Below, piece after piece: positions 1-6,100 of a stretch of 9,121 nt of DNA. Every line of letters starts with the position of its first letter. The stretch's first letter is position 1. The position numbers were made by a program, and so were the translations under genes. Source of the stretch: JAHEYG01 sp044229775 (GTDB lineage Bacteria > Bacteroidota > Bacteroidia > B-17B0 > Aurantibacillaceae); the NCBI GenBank assembly GCA_044229775.1, contig JBGASH010000121.1:1-9121 (forward strand), written 5' to 3'. The notes below the pieces were generated by a model. The model did not search any database. It worked only from the letters and a program-made list of their open reading frames with translations, and was not told the origin of the DNA.

Positions 1-1251
1 TCGCTGGCCTTCTTTTTATTGGGCGCTTTGTTCTATGTCGATCTTTTCATTCGCTGGCAACCGGTTCATATCGCCATAACCACTGTAGCGGTGATAGGGC
101 TTGGCGCGATACCATTCATTTTAAAATATCGTAATGATCTTCGATTAGCTTCCATCATCTACATAGTTCAACAAGTAGTTGTTTCCTGTCTCAATATTCT
201 CATTTCAAAAGGTAAGCAGGATATGTCGGGCGGTTTTTGGATCTCGCTTTTTATTCTTTTTGCTTTTTTTCTTTTTGGACGTAAATGGGGTATAATAATT
301 ATAATATCAATGATCCTTATTTCCGGAGTTGCCGGAGGTCTTTCACAAAACATTAACGTAACAAACGAAACATATGACAACATGCCTGAGGTAGCTTTGC
401 TGCCTCTCATCTTAATACTTATAGTAGTTTGGATGTTCATTAAAACCCGTGAGAACGCTGAAAAACAAATCCAAATGCAGAAGCATGAGATCGAGAACAA
501 GAACAAAGAAGTTACCGATAGCATCACTTATGCACAAAGGATACAAAGAGCTATTTTACCTTCTCACCGCTTGATTGAAAGTTTATTACCATCCTCTTTT
601 GTGGTTTACCTTCCAAAAGATATTGTGAGCGGCGATTTTTATTGGATCGATAAAAAAGATAATAAAGTGTTTTTTGCTGTGGCTGATTGTACCGGACACG
701 GAGTACCCGGCGCAATGATGAGTGTAATTTGCGTGAATGCTTTGAACAGAGTTGTAAATGAATTTGAGATCACAAAACCCGGAGAAATTTTAGATAAATT
801 AAGCGCCTTAGTGGAAGAATCGTTCTCAAAAAGCGGATCTGACGTTAGAGACGGAATGGATATAACACTTTGTTCACTGGATATTGCTAATTTGAAACTG
901 GAATATGCGGGAGCCAACAATCCACTTTATATTATTTCAAATAGCGCCATTACCGAAATAAAAGCCACTAAGCAACCCATAGGCAGATTTGAATCCCGTA
1001 TTCCTTTTGTTAATCACCAGTTAGATATTAAAAAAGGGGATGCAGTATATTTGTTCTCTGATGGTATTGCCGATCAGTTTGGTGGTCCGGAAGGAAAAAA
1101 ATTCAAATACAAACGTTTAAAAGAAATTTTACTGAACAATTTTACCAAATCACATTCCGAACAAAAAAACGCGGTCATTACTGCTTTTTCTGTATGGAAA
1201 GGAAATAACGAACAAATTGATGATGTGTGTTTAATGGGAATAAAACTTTAA
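1..1251 (+). CDS. Membrane-anchored SpoIIE-type PP2C serine/threonine phosphatase (5' partial)
   Basis: The frame is open to the window edge, so the true start lies upstream; a TTG at 19-21 is only an internal codon. 416 residues are visible. In this numbering there are about six hydrophobic segments (roughly 1-16, 22-41, 49-68, 79-93, 96-114, 131-148). The loops with KYRNDLR and GRK fit the cytoplasm, which puts the C-terminus inside. A charged coiled-coil stretch and the linker DSITYAQRIQRAILP (about 173-187) lead into a complete PP2C/SpoIIE domain (about 205-416): DIVSGDFYW, ADCTGHGVPGAMMS, DGMDITLC, FSDGIADQFGG and the C-terminal DDV. The expected metal-binding aspartates are therefore present. 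The family dephosphorylates serine/threonine sites on anti-sigma-antagonist or SiaC-like proteins; the membrane part presumably senses a signal, which is unknown. gldA starts 9 nt downstream, so co-transcription is likely. The domain is paralogous to that of the phosphatase at 6100-8352. Family call is firm; substrate is inferred. Confidence 0.93.
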   Translation, partial: SLAFFLLGALFYVDLFIRWQPVHIAITTVAVIGLGAIPFILKYRNDLRLASIIYIVQQVVVSCLNILISKGKQDMSGGFWISLFILFAFFLFGRKWGIIIIISMILISGVAGGLSQNINVTNETYDNMPEVALLPLILILIVVWMFIKTRENAEKQIQMQKHEIENKNKEVTDSITYAQRIQRAILPSHRLIESLLPSSFVVYLPKDIVSGDFYWIDKKDNKVFFAVADCTGHGVPGAMMSVICVNALNRVVNEFEITKPGEILDKLSALVEESFSKSGSDVRDGMDITLCSLDIANLKLEYAGANNPLYIISNSAITEIKATKQPIGRFESRIPFVNHQLDIKKGDAVYLFSDGIADQFGGPEGKKFKYKRLKEILLNNFTKSHSEQKNAVITAFSVWKGNNEQIDDVCLMGIKL

Positions 1252-1260
1252 GATAAATTT

Positions 1261-2163
1261 ATGTCCATAATAGTTGATAACGTTACTAAATTATATGGCG
1301 CTCAAAAGGCGCTTGATCACGTTTCATTTGAAGTTAATTCAGGAGAGATCATTGGTTTTTTAGGTCCTAATGGCGCCGGAAAAAGCACCATGATGAAAAT
1401 TATTACCTGTTACATTCCTCCCTCCGAAGGAAGTGTTAAGGTGTGCGGTTATGATATTAACGAGCAAAGCATGGAGGTTCGCAAGCAAATTGGTTATTTA
1501 CCCGAACACAACCCCTTGTATCTTGATATGTATGTGAAAGAATTTTTAGAATTTGTGGGTGGGATCCATCAGGTAAAGAATTTAAAGAACCGTGTGAAGG
1601 AAATGATAGAACTTACGGGATTGCAGGTGGAACAAAAAAAGAAAATTGGCGCTTTGTCAAAAGGATATAGACAAAGGGTTGGTTTGGCACAGGCCATCAT
1701 TCACGATCCAAAAGTATTGATAATGGATGAACCCACTACGGGCTTGGATCCAAACCAATTGGAAGAGATTCGCGGACTCATAAAAACATTAGGAAGAGAA
1801 AAGACCGTTATGTTGAGTACCCACATTATGCAAGAGGTAGAAGCGGTTTGTGATCGTGTGATAATTATCAATAAAGGCGAAATTGTAGCTAACGAATCTA
1901 CGAGCAAACTACAAAAAAATACCATTAAACAAATAATTACAGTGGAGTTTGACAAAGAAATTTCTAAGAACGCTTTACAAAACATCGCGGGCATCAGCGA
2001 AATTAAAAATATTGGAGGAAATACCTGGCAATTGATCTCTGAGGCCGAGAATGATATTCGAAAATCGGTTTTTGATTTTGCAGTAAAAAATAACCTGGGC
2101 GTATTAACGCTTAATAAAGATGAACAAAAACTGGAAGACGTATTTAAACAACTTACAAAATAA
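1261..2163 (+). CDS. gldA: Gliding-motility ABC transporter ATP-binding subunit GldA
   Basis: This 300-residue protein is a single ABC ATPase domain with a C-terminal extension, the usual GldA length. Visible motifs are Walker A GPNGAGKST (35-43), the Q-loop region IGYLPEHNPLY (77-87, with Glu82 where many ABC proteins have Gln), the signature LSKGYRQRVGLAQ (132-144), Walker B VLIMDEP (152-158), D-loop GLD (161-163) and switch His188. The YRQRVGLAQ signature and IGYLPEHNPLY are typical of GldA proteins of gliding Bacteroidota. GldA is known to energise an inner-membrane ABC transporter with GldF and GldG, needed for gliding in Flavobacterium johnsoniae; the substrate is not established. No gldF or gldG is in the window; in F. 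johnsoniae gldA is also apart from gldFG. The ATG follows the A/T-rich AAATTT, without a Shine-Dalgarno motif, 9 nt after the upstream phosphatase. A related ABC-2 exporter ATPase is the alternative. Confidence 0.87.
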   Translation: MSIIVDNVTKLYGAQKALDHVSFEVNSGEIIGFLGPNGAGKSTMMKIITCYIPPSEGSVKVCGYDINEQSMEVRKQIGYLPEHNPLYLDMYVKEFLEFVGGIHQVKNLKNRVKEMIELTGLQVEQKKKIGALSKGYRQRVGLAQAIIHDPKVLIMDEPTTGLDPNQLEEIRGLIKTLGREKTVMLSTHIMQEVEAVCDRVIIINKGEIVANESTSKLQKNTIKQIITVEFDKEISKNALQNIAGISEIKNIGGNTWQLISEAENDIRKSVFDFAVKNNLGVLTLNKDEQKLEDVFKQLTK

Positions 2164-2167
2164 GATC

Positions 2168-4537
2168 ATGAAGAAAATTCACACACTTTTTTTTATTCTC
2201 TCCGTTTTATCCATGAGCGTAAAAGCTCAGATCCCGAATTTTAGTTGGGCCACACAAGCCGGAAGTACTTTAGACGATTATGCCAATTCGGTTTATACCG
2301 ACATTTCAGGAAACGTGTATACAACAGGAACTTTTCAGGGAACGGTTGATTTTGATCCAAGCGCCGCCACTTTTAACATGACCGCTTTGGGAAGTTGGGA
2401 TATTTTTGTTACAAAACTTGACGCTAATGGAAATTTGGTTTGGGCCAAACAACTTGGCGGTACACAAATTGACCGAGGAAGATCAATTGCCGTTGATGGA
2501 TTTAATAATGTTTATATAACCGGATCCTTTTTTGCTACCGCCGACTTTGATCCGGGTGCGGGTACATTTAACATGAACAGCATAGGAGGAAACGATATTT
2601 TTATTTGTAAACTGGATGCTTCCGGAAATTTTGTTTGGGCAAAACAAATGGGAAGCGTTTTTGATGACGAAGGTTTATCACTAACCGTGAATTCAACAGG
2701 GGTAGTTTATACAACCGGCGACTATAACAGTACTGTTGATTTTGATCCGGGAGCAGGAACCTACACCCTTGCGTCCAATGGTTCAACAGACGTGTTTGTA
2801 AGCAAGCTTGATGCTAACGGAAATTTTCTTTTCGCTAAATCAGTTGGTGGTACCGGTGCAGATGTTGGTTATGCTATAAAAACCGATGGCGGAGGGAATA
2901 TTGTTTATGCCGGTTATTTTACAGGAACTGTAGATATGGATCCAGGTAACGGAAGTTATACCCTTGCTGTTTTTGGTGGTGGAAGTTACGATGCTTTTGT
3001 AAACAAACTGGATGGTGCAGGGAATTTTAGCTGGTCTAAACAATTAGGCGGAACAGGTTACGATGCCTCTTATGCCATTGCAACTGATTTTTTTAACGCC
3101 ATTTATATTACCGGCACCTTTGTTGGTACTGCCGATTTTGATCCGGGTGCAGGAACCTATACACTTACAGCCAACGGTCCGGGAGATGTTTTCATTTGCA
3201 AGCTCGATGTTTCAGGGAATTTTGTCTGGACCAAATCATTCGGAGGTGGGGGCGGTGATATTGGTTCGGGCATTTCGGTTAATAATAGCGGTGTTTATAC
3301 CACCGGATCATTTGGATTTACAACGGATTTTGATCCAGGACCTGGTACATTTACAATTACAAGTAATGGCGTTTACGATGCCTTTGTTTCGAAATTGGAT
3401 GCAGCCGGAAATTTTCTTTTCGCAGCAGCAATAGGCGGAACTGGTGATGACGCCGGTAACAGTATATCTGCCGACCCTTCCAATAACATTTATCTTTGTG
3501 GCAAATTTGAAAATACAGTTGACTTCAATCCTACTGCCGTTACTTCGTCTTTAACTTCCAATGGTGTTGCCGATGCCTTTGTTACTAAATGGGGACAATG
3601 TATCAAGCCTAACGCACCCACCATAACTACTGCGCCTGCCAATCTTAATGTTTGCGTTACTGGTAGCACCACCATAAACGCTACTTCAACCGGAAGTATT
3701 ACCTGGTACACCAGTCCAACAGGCACTACTAGTGTAGGAACGGGTGGCAGTTACACTACACCTATATTAACTGTTACAACCACCTACTATGTTGAAGCTT
3801 TAACCTGCGCGCCAAGTGCTTCTCGTACCATCGTAACCGTTACTGTAAGTCCGCAACCAACCATAAATGTTACTATTACTAACTCGGTAATTTGCCTTGG
3901 AGGTTATTCTAAATTTATTGCAGGCGGCGCATTAACTTACACCTGGACGGGTGGCATATCGAATGGCACAAATTTTACACCAACTGTTACAACCATGTAT
4001 ACTGTTACAGCCACATCCGCGATGGGTTGTACAAATACTGCGATAGCCGGTGTAACTGTAAACCCTACTCCAACTATCACCGTTGTATCAACCAGCAGTT
4101 TACTTTGCATAGGCGAATCAGCCACACTTACCGCGGGCGGACTTCCAAGTTATGGATGGAATACCGGCGACATTACTTCAACTATAGTTATTTCACCAAC
4201 CGTTACAACGGTTTACAATGTTAGTGGAAACGGTACTAATGGCTGTTTTGCTTCCTTTAATTTTACGCAAACTGTTTCGCCTTGTATTGGTATAAAAGAA
4301 TTTTCAACTTCAAGCGAAGAATTATTGGTTTATCCCAATCCAACGAATGGCAATTTTACTATAACTTCTAAGGAAAACATGGAGTTTACCATTATTAACG
4401 AATTAGGGCAATTGGTAAAAATTGTTTCATTAACCGAAGCCAATGATCACAGGATATTTGTAACCGATCTGCCCAACGGCATTTATACCCTTATGAATAA
4501 AACTTTGCAGGCGAAAATTGTAGTGATTGCGCCATAA
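2168..4537 (+). CDS. Secreted seven-repeat beta-propeller (SBBP-like) protein with Ig-like modules and T9SS sorting domain
   Basis: The chosen start is ATG 2168, 4 nt after the gldA stop, because it opens directly with a Sec signal peptide (MKKIHTLFFILSVLSMSVKA, cleavage near residue 20). An in-frame ATG at 2120 would add 16 residues inside gldA and bury the signal. The 789-residue product has seven repeats of about 65 residues (28-478) matching the SBBP beta-propeller pattern: GGTGxDxG, a GNVYTTG-like strand, DFDPGAGTYTL, then DAFVSKLDAAGNFxW. Three Ig/PKD-like modules follow: about 483-562 (Ig_7/CHU_C-associated type with TYYVEALTC), 563-633 and 634-703, each with paired cysteines. The last ~72 residues are a T9SS type A sorting domain (LLVYPNPTNGNFTI ... 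LPNGIYTL). It should cross the outer membrane by the type IX system and be surface-attached or released. An adhesin or binding role is inferred; no enzymatic motif is seen. Likely co-transcribed with gldA. Confidence 0.9.
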   Translation: MKKIHTLFFILSVLSMSVKAQIPNFSWATQAGSTLDDYANSVYTDISGNVYTTGTFQGTVDFDPSAATFNMTALGSWDIFVTKLDANGNLVWAKQLGGTQIDRGRSIAVDGFNNVYITGSFFATADFDPGAGTFNMNSIGGNDIFICKLDASGNFVWAKQMGSVFDDEGLSLTVNSTGVVYTTGDYNSTVDFDPGAGTYTLASNGSTDVFVSKLDANGNFLFAKSVGGTGADVGYAIKTDGGGNIVYAGYFTGTVDMDPGNGSYTLAVFGGGSYDAFVNKLDGAGNFSWSKQLGGTGYDASYAIATDFFNAIYITGTFVGTADFDPGAGTYTLTANGPGDVFICKLDVSGNFVWTKSFGGGGGDIGSGISVNNSGVYTTGSFGFTTDFDPGPGTFTITSNGVYDAFVSKLDAAGNFLFAAAIGGTGDDAGNSISADPSNNIYLCGKFENTVDFNPTAVTSSLTSNGVADAFVTKWGQCIKPNAPTITTAPANLNVCVTGSTTINATSTGSITWYTSPTGTTSVGTGGSYTTPILTVTTTYYVEALTCAPSASRTIVTVTVSPQPTINVTITNSVICLGGYSKFIAGGALTYTWTGGISNGTNFTPTVTTMYTVTATSAMGCTNTAIAGVTVNPTPTITVVSTSSLLCIGESATLTAGGLPSYGWNTGDITSTIVISPTVTTVYNVSGNGTNGCFASFNFTQTVSPCIGIKEFSTSSEELLVYPNPTNGNFTITSKENMEFTIINELGQLVKIVSLTEANDHRIFVTDLPNGIYTLMNKTLQAKIVVIAP
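2249..3601 (+). repeat. Seven tandem ~195-bp coding repeats (SBBP-like propeller blades)
   Basis: Repeat units in nucleotides: 2249-2443, 2444-2638, 2639-2833, 2834-3034, 3035-3229, 3230-3421 and 3422-3601. Five have 65 codons or one fewer, unit 4 has 67 (two extra near GGGSY), and unit 7 has 60 because it lacks the final GNFxW strand. The best conserved DNA block encodes DFDPGAGT, GATTTTGATCC followed by GG-rich codons, recurring about every 195 bp. Units 3 and 5 share the longest nearly identical stretches. Divergence at third positions shows that this is an old array rather than a recent slippage product. Confidence 0.88.
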
Positions 4538-4607
4538 AACCGAAGATTCGTCGGGAACAGCGTTTTTATTGTTAAAGTCCTGTAAAGATTCGCTCAATTA
4601 CTTTCTT

Positions 4608-4632
4608 TATTTTGAAATAATACGTAGTATTG
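4608..4632 (+). promoter_or_regulatory. Weak candidate promoter region for the SiaC-like gene
   Basis: The 137-nt gap 4538-4674 must contain the promoter of the downstream gene if it is not read through from the propeller gene. Two imperfect versions of the Bacteroidota -7 element TAnnTTTG are visible: TATTTTG at 4608-4614 (one base short) and TAGTATTG at 4625-4632 (seven of eight). Neither has a clear TTG at the expected -33 distance, so this is a suggestion only. No convincing terminator follows the propeller gene in this gap. Confidence 0.25.
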
Positions 4633-4640
4633 GGTATTGA

Positions 4641-4662
4641 TAAGTAATTTTTAAATTACTTA
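4641..4662. promoter_or_regulatory. Perfect inverted repeat, 10-bp arms, upstream of the SiaC-like gene
   Basis: The arms TAAGTAATTT (4641-4650) and AAATTACTTA (4653-4662) are exact reverse complements separated by two T residues. The element ends 12 nt before the ATG at 4675. It could be an operator for a dimeric regulator or a 5'-leader hairpin close to the ribosome-binding region. It is entirely A/T apart from one G:C pair per arm, so a hairpin would be weak, which favours a protein-binding site. It lacks the GC stem and T-run of an intrinsic terminator. Function is inferred from position and symmetry only. Confidence 0.45.
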
Positions 4663-4674
4663 CTTTATAAGCTA

Positions 4675-5046
4675 ATGGATAATTTAATTATAGAACCTAC
4701 TCCTAAATCGCCCGGCATTACTTTTTTGGCCACAGGTGAATTAAAAATATCGGGCACTTCTGTACCGGAGGATGTTATTAATTATTTTCAACCCATGATC
4801 AATTGGGCCAATGAATTTAAAAAGACCGATCCTAAAAATGTTACACTTACTTTAGACTTCATTTATCTTAACACCTCTAGTACCATTTTTGTTTTAAAGC
4901 TACTCAAAGCCCTTCACGATATTTCGGTAAAAGGGAATAGTTTAAAAGTAATTTGGAAATACGATGATGAAGATATGCTTGAACAAGGTGATATACTTCA
5001 AACGCTATCGAAATGCAAGATCGATTTCGTCAAACAAAAACATTGA
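4675..5046 (+). CDS. SiaC-family (DUF1987) regulatory phosphoprotein
   Basis: A 123-residue cytoplasmic protein without signal peptide, about the family's usual length. Family features are the N-terminal strand pair (LIIEPTPKSPGITFLATGEL), ISGTSVPEDVINYFQPMINW (about 25-44), DFIYLNTSST (61-70) and the acidic KYDDEDMLEQG (96-105). In Pseudomonas SiaC, the threonine of the equivalent Asn-Thr-Ser-Ser loop is phosphorylated by SiaB and dephosphorylated by the PP2C protein SiaA, and unmodified SiaC activates the diguanylate cyclase SiaD. Here the matching residue is Thr67, so the switch site is kept. No SiaB or GGDEF gene is adjacent, and the output partner is unknown. The gene has its own leader with an inverted repeat and its own terminator, so it is probably monocistronic. 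PP2C phosphatase genes lie on both sides. Family assignment is strong; the pathway role is by analogy. Confidence 0.88.
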   Translation: MDNLIIEPTPKSPGITFLATGELKISGTSVPEDVINYFQPMINWANEFKKTDPKNVTLTLDFIYLNTSSTIFVLKLLKALHDISVKGNSLKVIWKYDDEDMLEQGDILQTLSKCKIDFVKQKH

Positions 5047-5059
5047 ACAATAACCTTAC

Positions 5060-5083
5060 AGGGAGCAAATAGCTCCCTTTTTT
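5060..5083 (+). terminator. Rho-independent terminator after the SiaC-like gene
   Basis: A 7-bp stem, AGGGAGC (5060-5066) paired with GCTCCCT (5072-5078), closes a five-base loop and is followed at once by a T-run to 5083. It starts 13 nt after the TGA at 5044-5046. It separates the SiaC-like gene from the reductase operon downstream. There is no matching A-run upstream, so it reads as unidirectional. Confidence 0.9.
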
Positions 5084-5100
5084 ATTCTATAAATTACCAA

Positions 5101-5108
5101 TATCTTTA
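5101..5108 (+). promoter_or_regulatory. Candidate -7 element for the reductase/phosphatase operon
   Basis: TATCTTTA matches the Bacteroidota TAnnTTTG element at seven of eight positions. It lies 17 nt upstream of the ATG at 5126, which would give a short leader. The region about 20 bp upstream is the terminator T-run, so no good -33 TTG is seen. A promoter is expected here because the preceding terminator is strong, but this exact site is a weak call. Confidence 0.3.
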
Positions 5109-5125
5109 AGGCTCATAAAATAAGT

Positions 5126-6100
5126 ATGGAATACAGAAGACTAGGAAAATCGGGATTACAAGTAAGCGTTCTTTCATTTGGAACTTGGGTTACGTTTGGC
5201 AAACAGATCGGTGATACAATGGCCGATTCATTGTTAAGTACAGCCTATGAAGGTGGCGTTAATTTTTTTGATAATGCTGAAATATATGCCCGTGGAAAAT
5301 CGGAACTGGTGATGGGAAAAATTTTAAAATCGAAAAGCTGGGCACGCAGTTCGTACTGTGTTTCCAGTAAAGTTTTTTTTGGTTACGAGGAAGATAAACC
5401 CAATCAAAAAGGTTTGTCAAGAAAACACATTACCGAAGGTTGTCATGCCGCTTTAAAACGCCTGCAGGTAGATTATATTGACCTGTTCTTTTGTCACCGC
5501 CCCGATCCCAATTCACCCATTGAAGAAACCGTTCTTGCCATGAATACGTTAATTCAGCAAGGCAAAATCTTATACTGGGGTACAAGCGAATGGAGCGCAC
5601 CTGAATTACAGGAAGCATTCTCAATTGCTGAAAAATATAGATTGATAGGTCCAACCATGGAACAACCGCAATACAATATGTTTGAGCGGACCAAAGTAGA
5701 AAAAGACTTTTTACCACTTTTCAAAAACAACGGACTAGGAACTACTATCTGGAGTCCGTTAGCCTCAGGATTACTCACCGGAAAACATTTAGAAGGCACC
5801 GCCAAAGACACCCGTTTGGATATTGAGGGTATGGACTGGCTTAAAGAGCGAGTTACCGGCGACCCATCAAAAATTGAGAAAGCAAAAAAATTAAATACTT
5901 TGGCGAAAGAGCTGGGCACCTCCCTTGCTAAGCTTTCCATTGCCTGGGTAGTTAAAAATCCGAATGTGAGCACTTGCATCCTTGGCGCCAGTAAAACGGA
6001 ACAGCTAAATGAAAATTTAAAAGCGCTAGAGGCTTTACCATTGCTTACCCCGGAAGTAACGAAAAAAATTGATGGTATTTTAAAAAACAAACCGGAATAA
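5126..6100 (+). CDS. Aldo/keto reductase, voltage-gated K+ channel beta-subunit-like family
   Basis: A 324-residue cytosolic TIM-barrel NADPH-dependent oxidoreductase of normal family length. The catalytic tetrad is visible: Asp49 and Tyr54 (FFDNAEIYARGKSE), Lys82 (VSSKVFFG) and His124 (DLFFCHRPDPNSP). Cofactor-side motifs are MEQPQYNMFER (178-188), IWSPLASGLLTGK (208-220) and ILGASKTEQLNEN (285-297). The N-terminus MEYRRLGKSGLQVSVLSFGTW and the ASGLLTGK loop place it with the Kv-beta/YghZ-like branch; eukaryotic Kv-beta has Asn where this protein has His124. The family reduces aldehydes and ketones; the physiological substrate cannot be read from sequence. It opens a likely operon: its TAA overlaps the ATG of the TPR phosphatase by one base (TAATG), so translation of the two is probably coupled. 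A general detoxification role is the simplest reading. Confidence 0.93.
   Translation: MEYRRLGKSGLQVSVLSFGTWVTFGKQIGDTMADSLLSTAYEGGVNFFDNAEIYARGKSELVMGKILKSKSWARSSYCVSSKVFFGYEEDKPNQKGLSRKHITEGCHAALKRLQVDYIDLFFCHRPDPNSPIEETVLAMNTLIQQGKILYWGTSEWSAPELQEAFSIAEKYRLIGPTMEQPQYNMFERTKVEKDFLPLFKNNGLGTTIWSPLASGLLTGKHLEGTAKDTRLDIEGMDWLKERVTGDPSKIEKAKKLNTLAKELGTSLAKLSIAWVVKNPNVSTCILGASKTEQLNENLKALEALPLLTPEVTKKIDGILKNKPE

Noticed and set aside
19..21. TTG as the start codon of the first phosphatase
   Set aside because: The same frame is open to position 1 and is hydrophobic throughout, so the gene simply continues off the left edge.
2120..2167. Upstream ATG extension of the propeller protein overlapping gldA
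   Set aside because: It would put 16 polar residues before a clean signal peptide; ATG 2168 directly after the gldA stop is a better start.
3063..3434. Second-frame open stretch (123 codons) inside the propeller gene
   Set aside because: It lies wholly within the repeat array of the real gene, has a proline/leucine-rich low-complexity product and no family features; it is a shadow of the repeats.
2249..3601. CRISPR or mobile repeat explanation for the ~195-bp repeats
   Set aside because: The repeats are in frame, diverged at third positions and encode propeller blades; there are no short identical direct repeats with unique spacers and no transposase.
4538..4570. Possible terminator after the propeller gene (CCGA/TCGG and CGAA/TTCG symmetries, then TTTTT)
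   Set aside because: The stems are only 4 bp and the T-run is several bases away, so it does not make a credible intrinsic terminator.
5554..6090. 178-codon minus-strand open frame across the aldo/keto reductase
   Set aside because: Antisense to a gene with intact catalytic motifs; the translation is serine/phenylalanine-rich without recognisable motifs.
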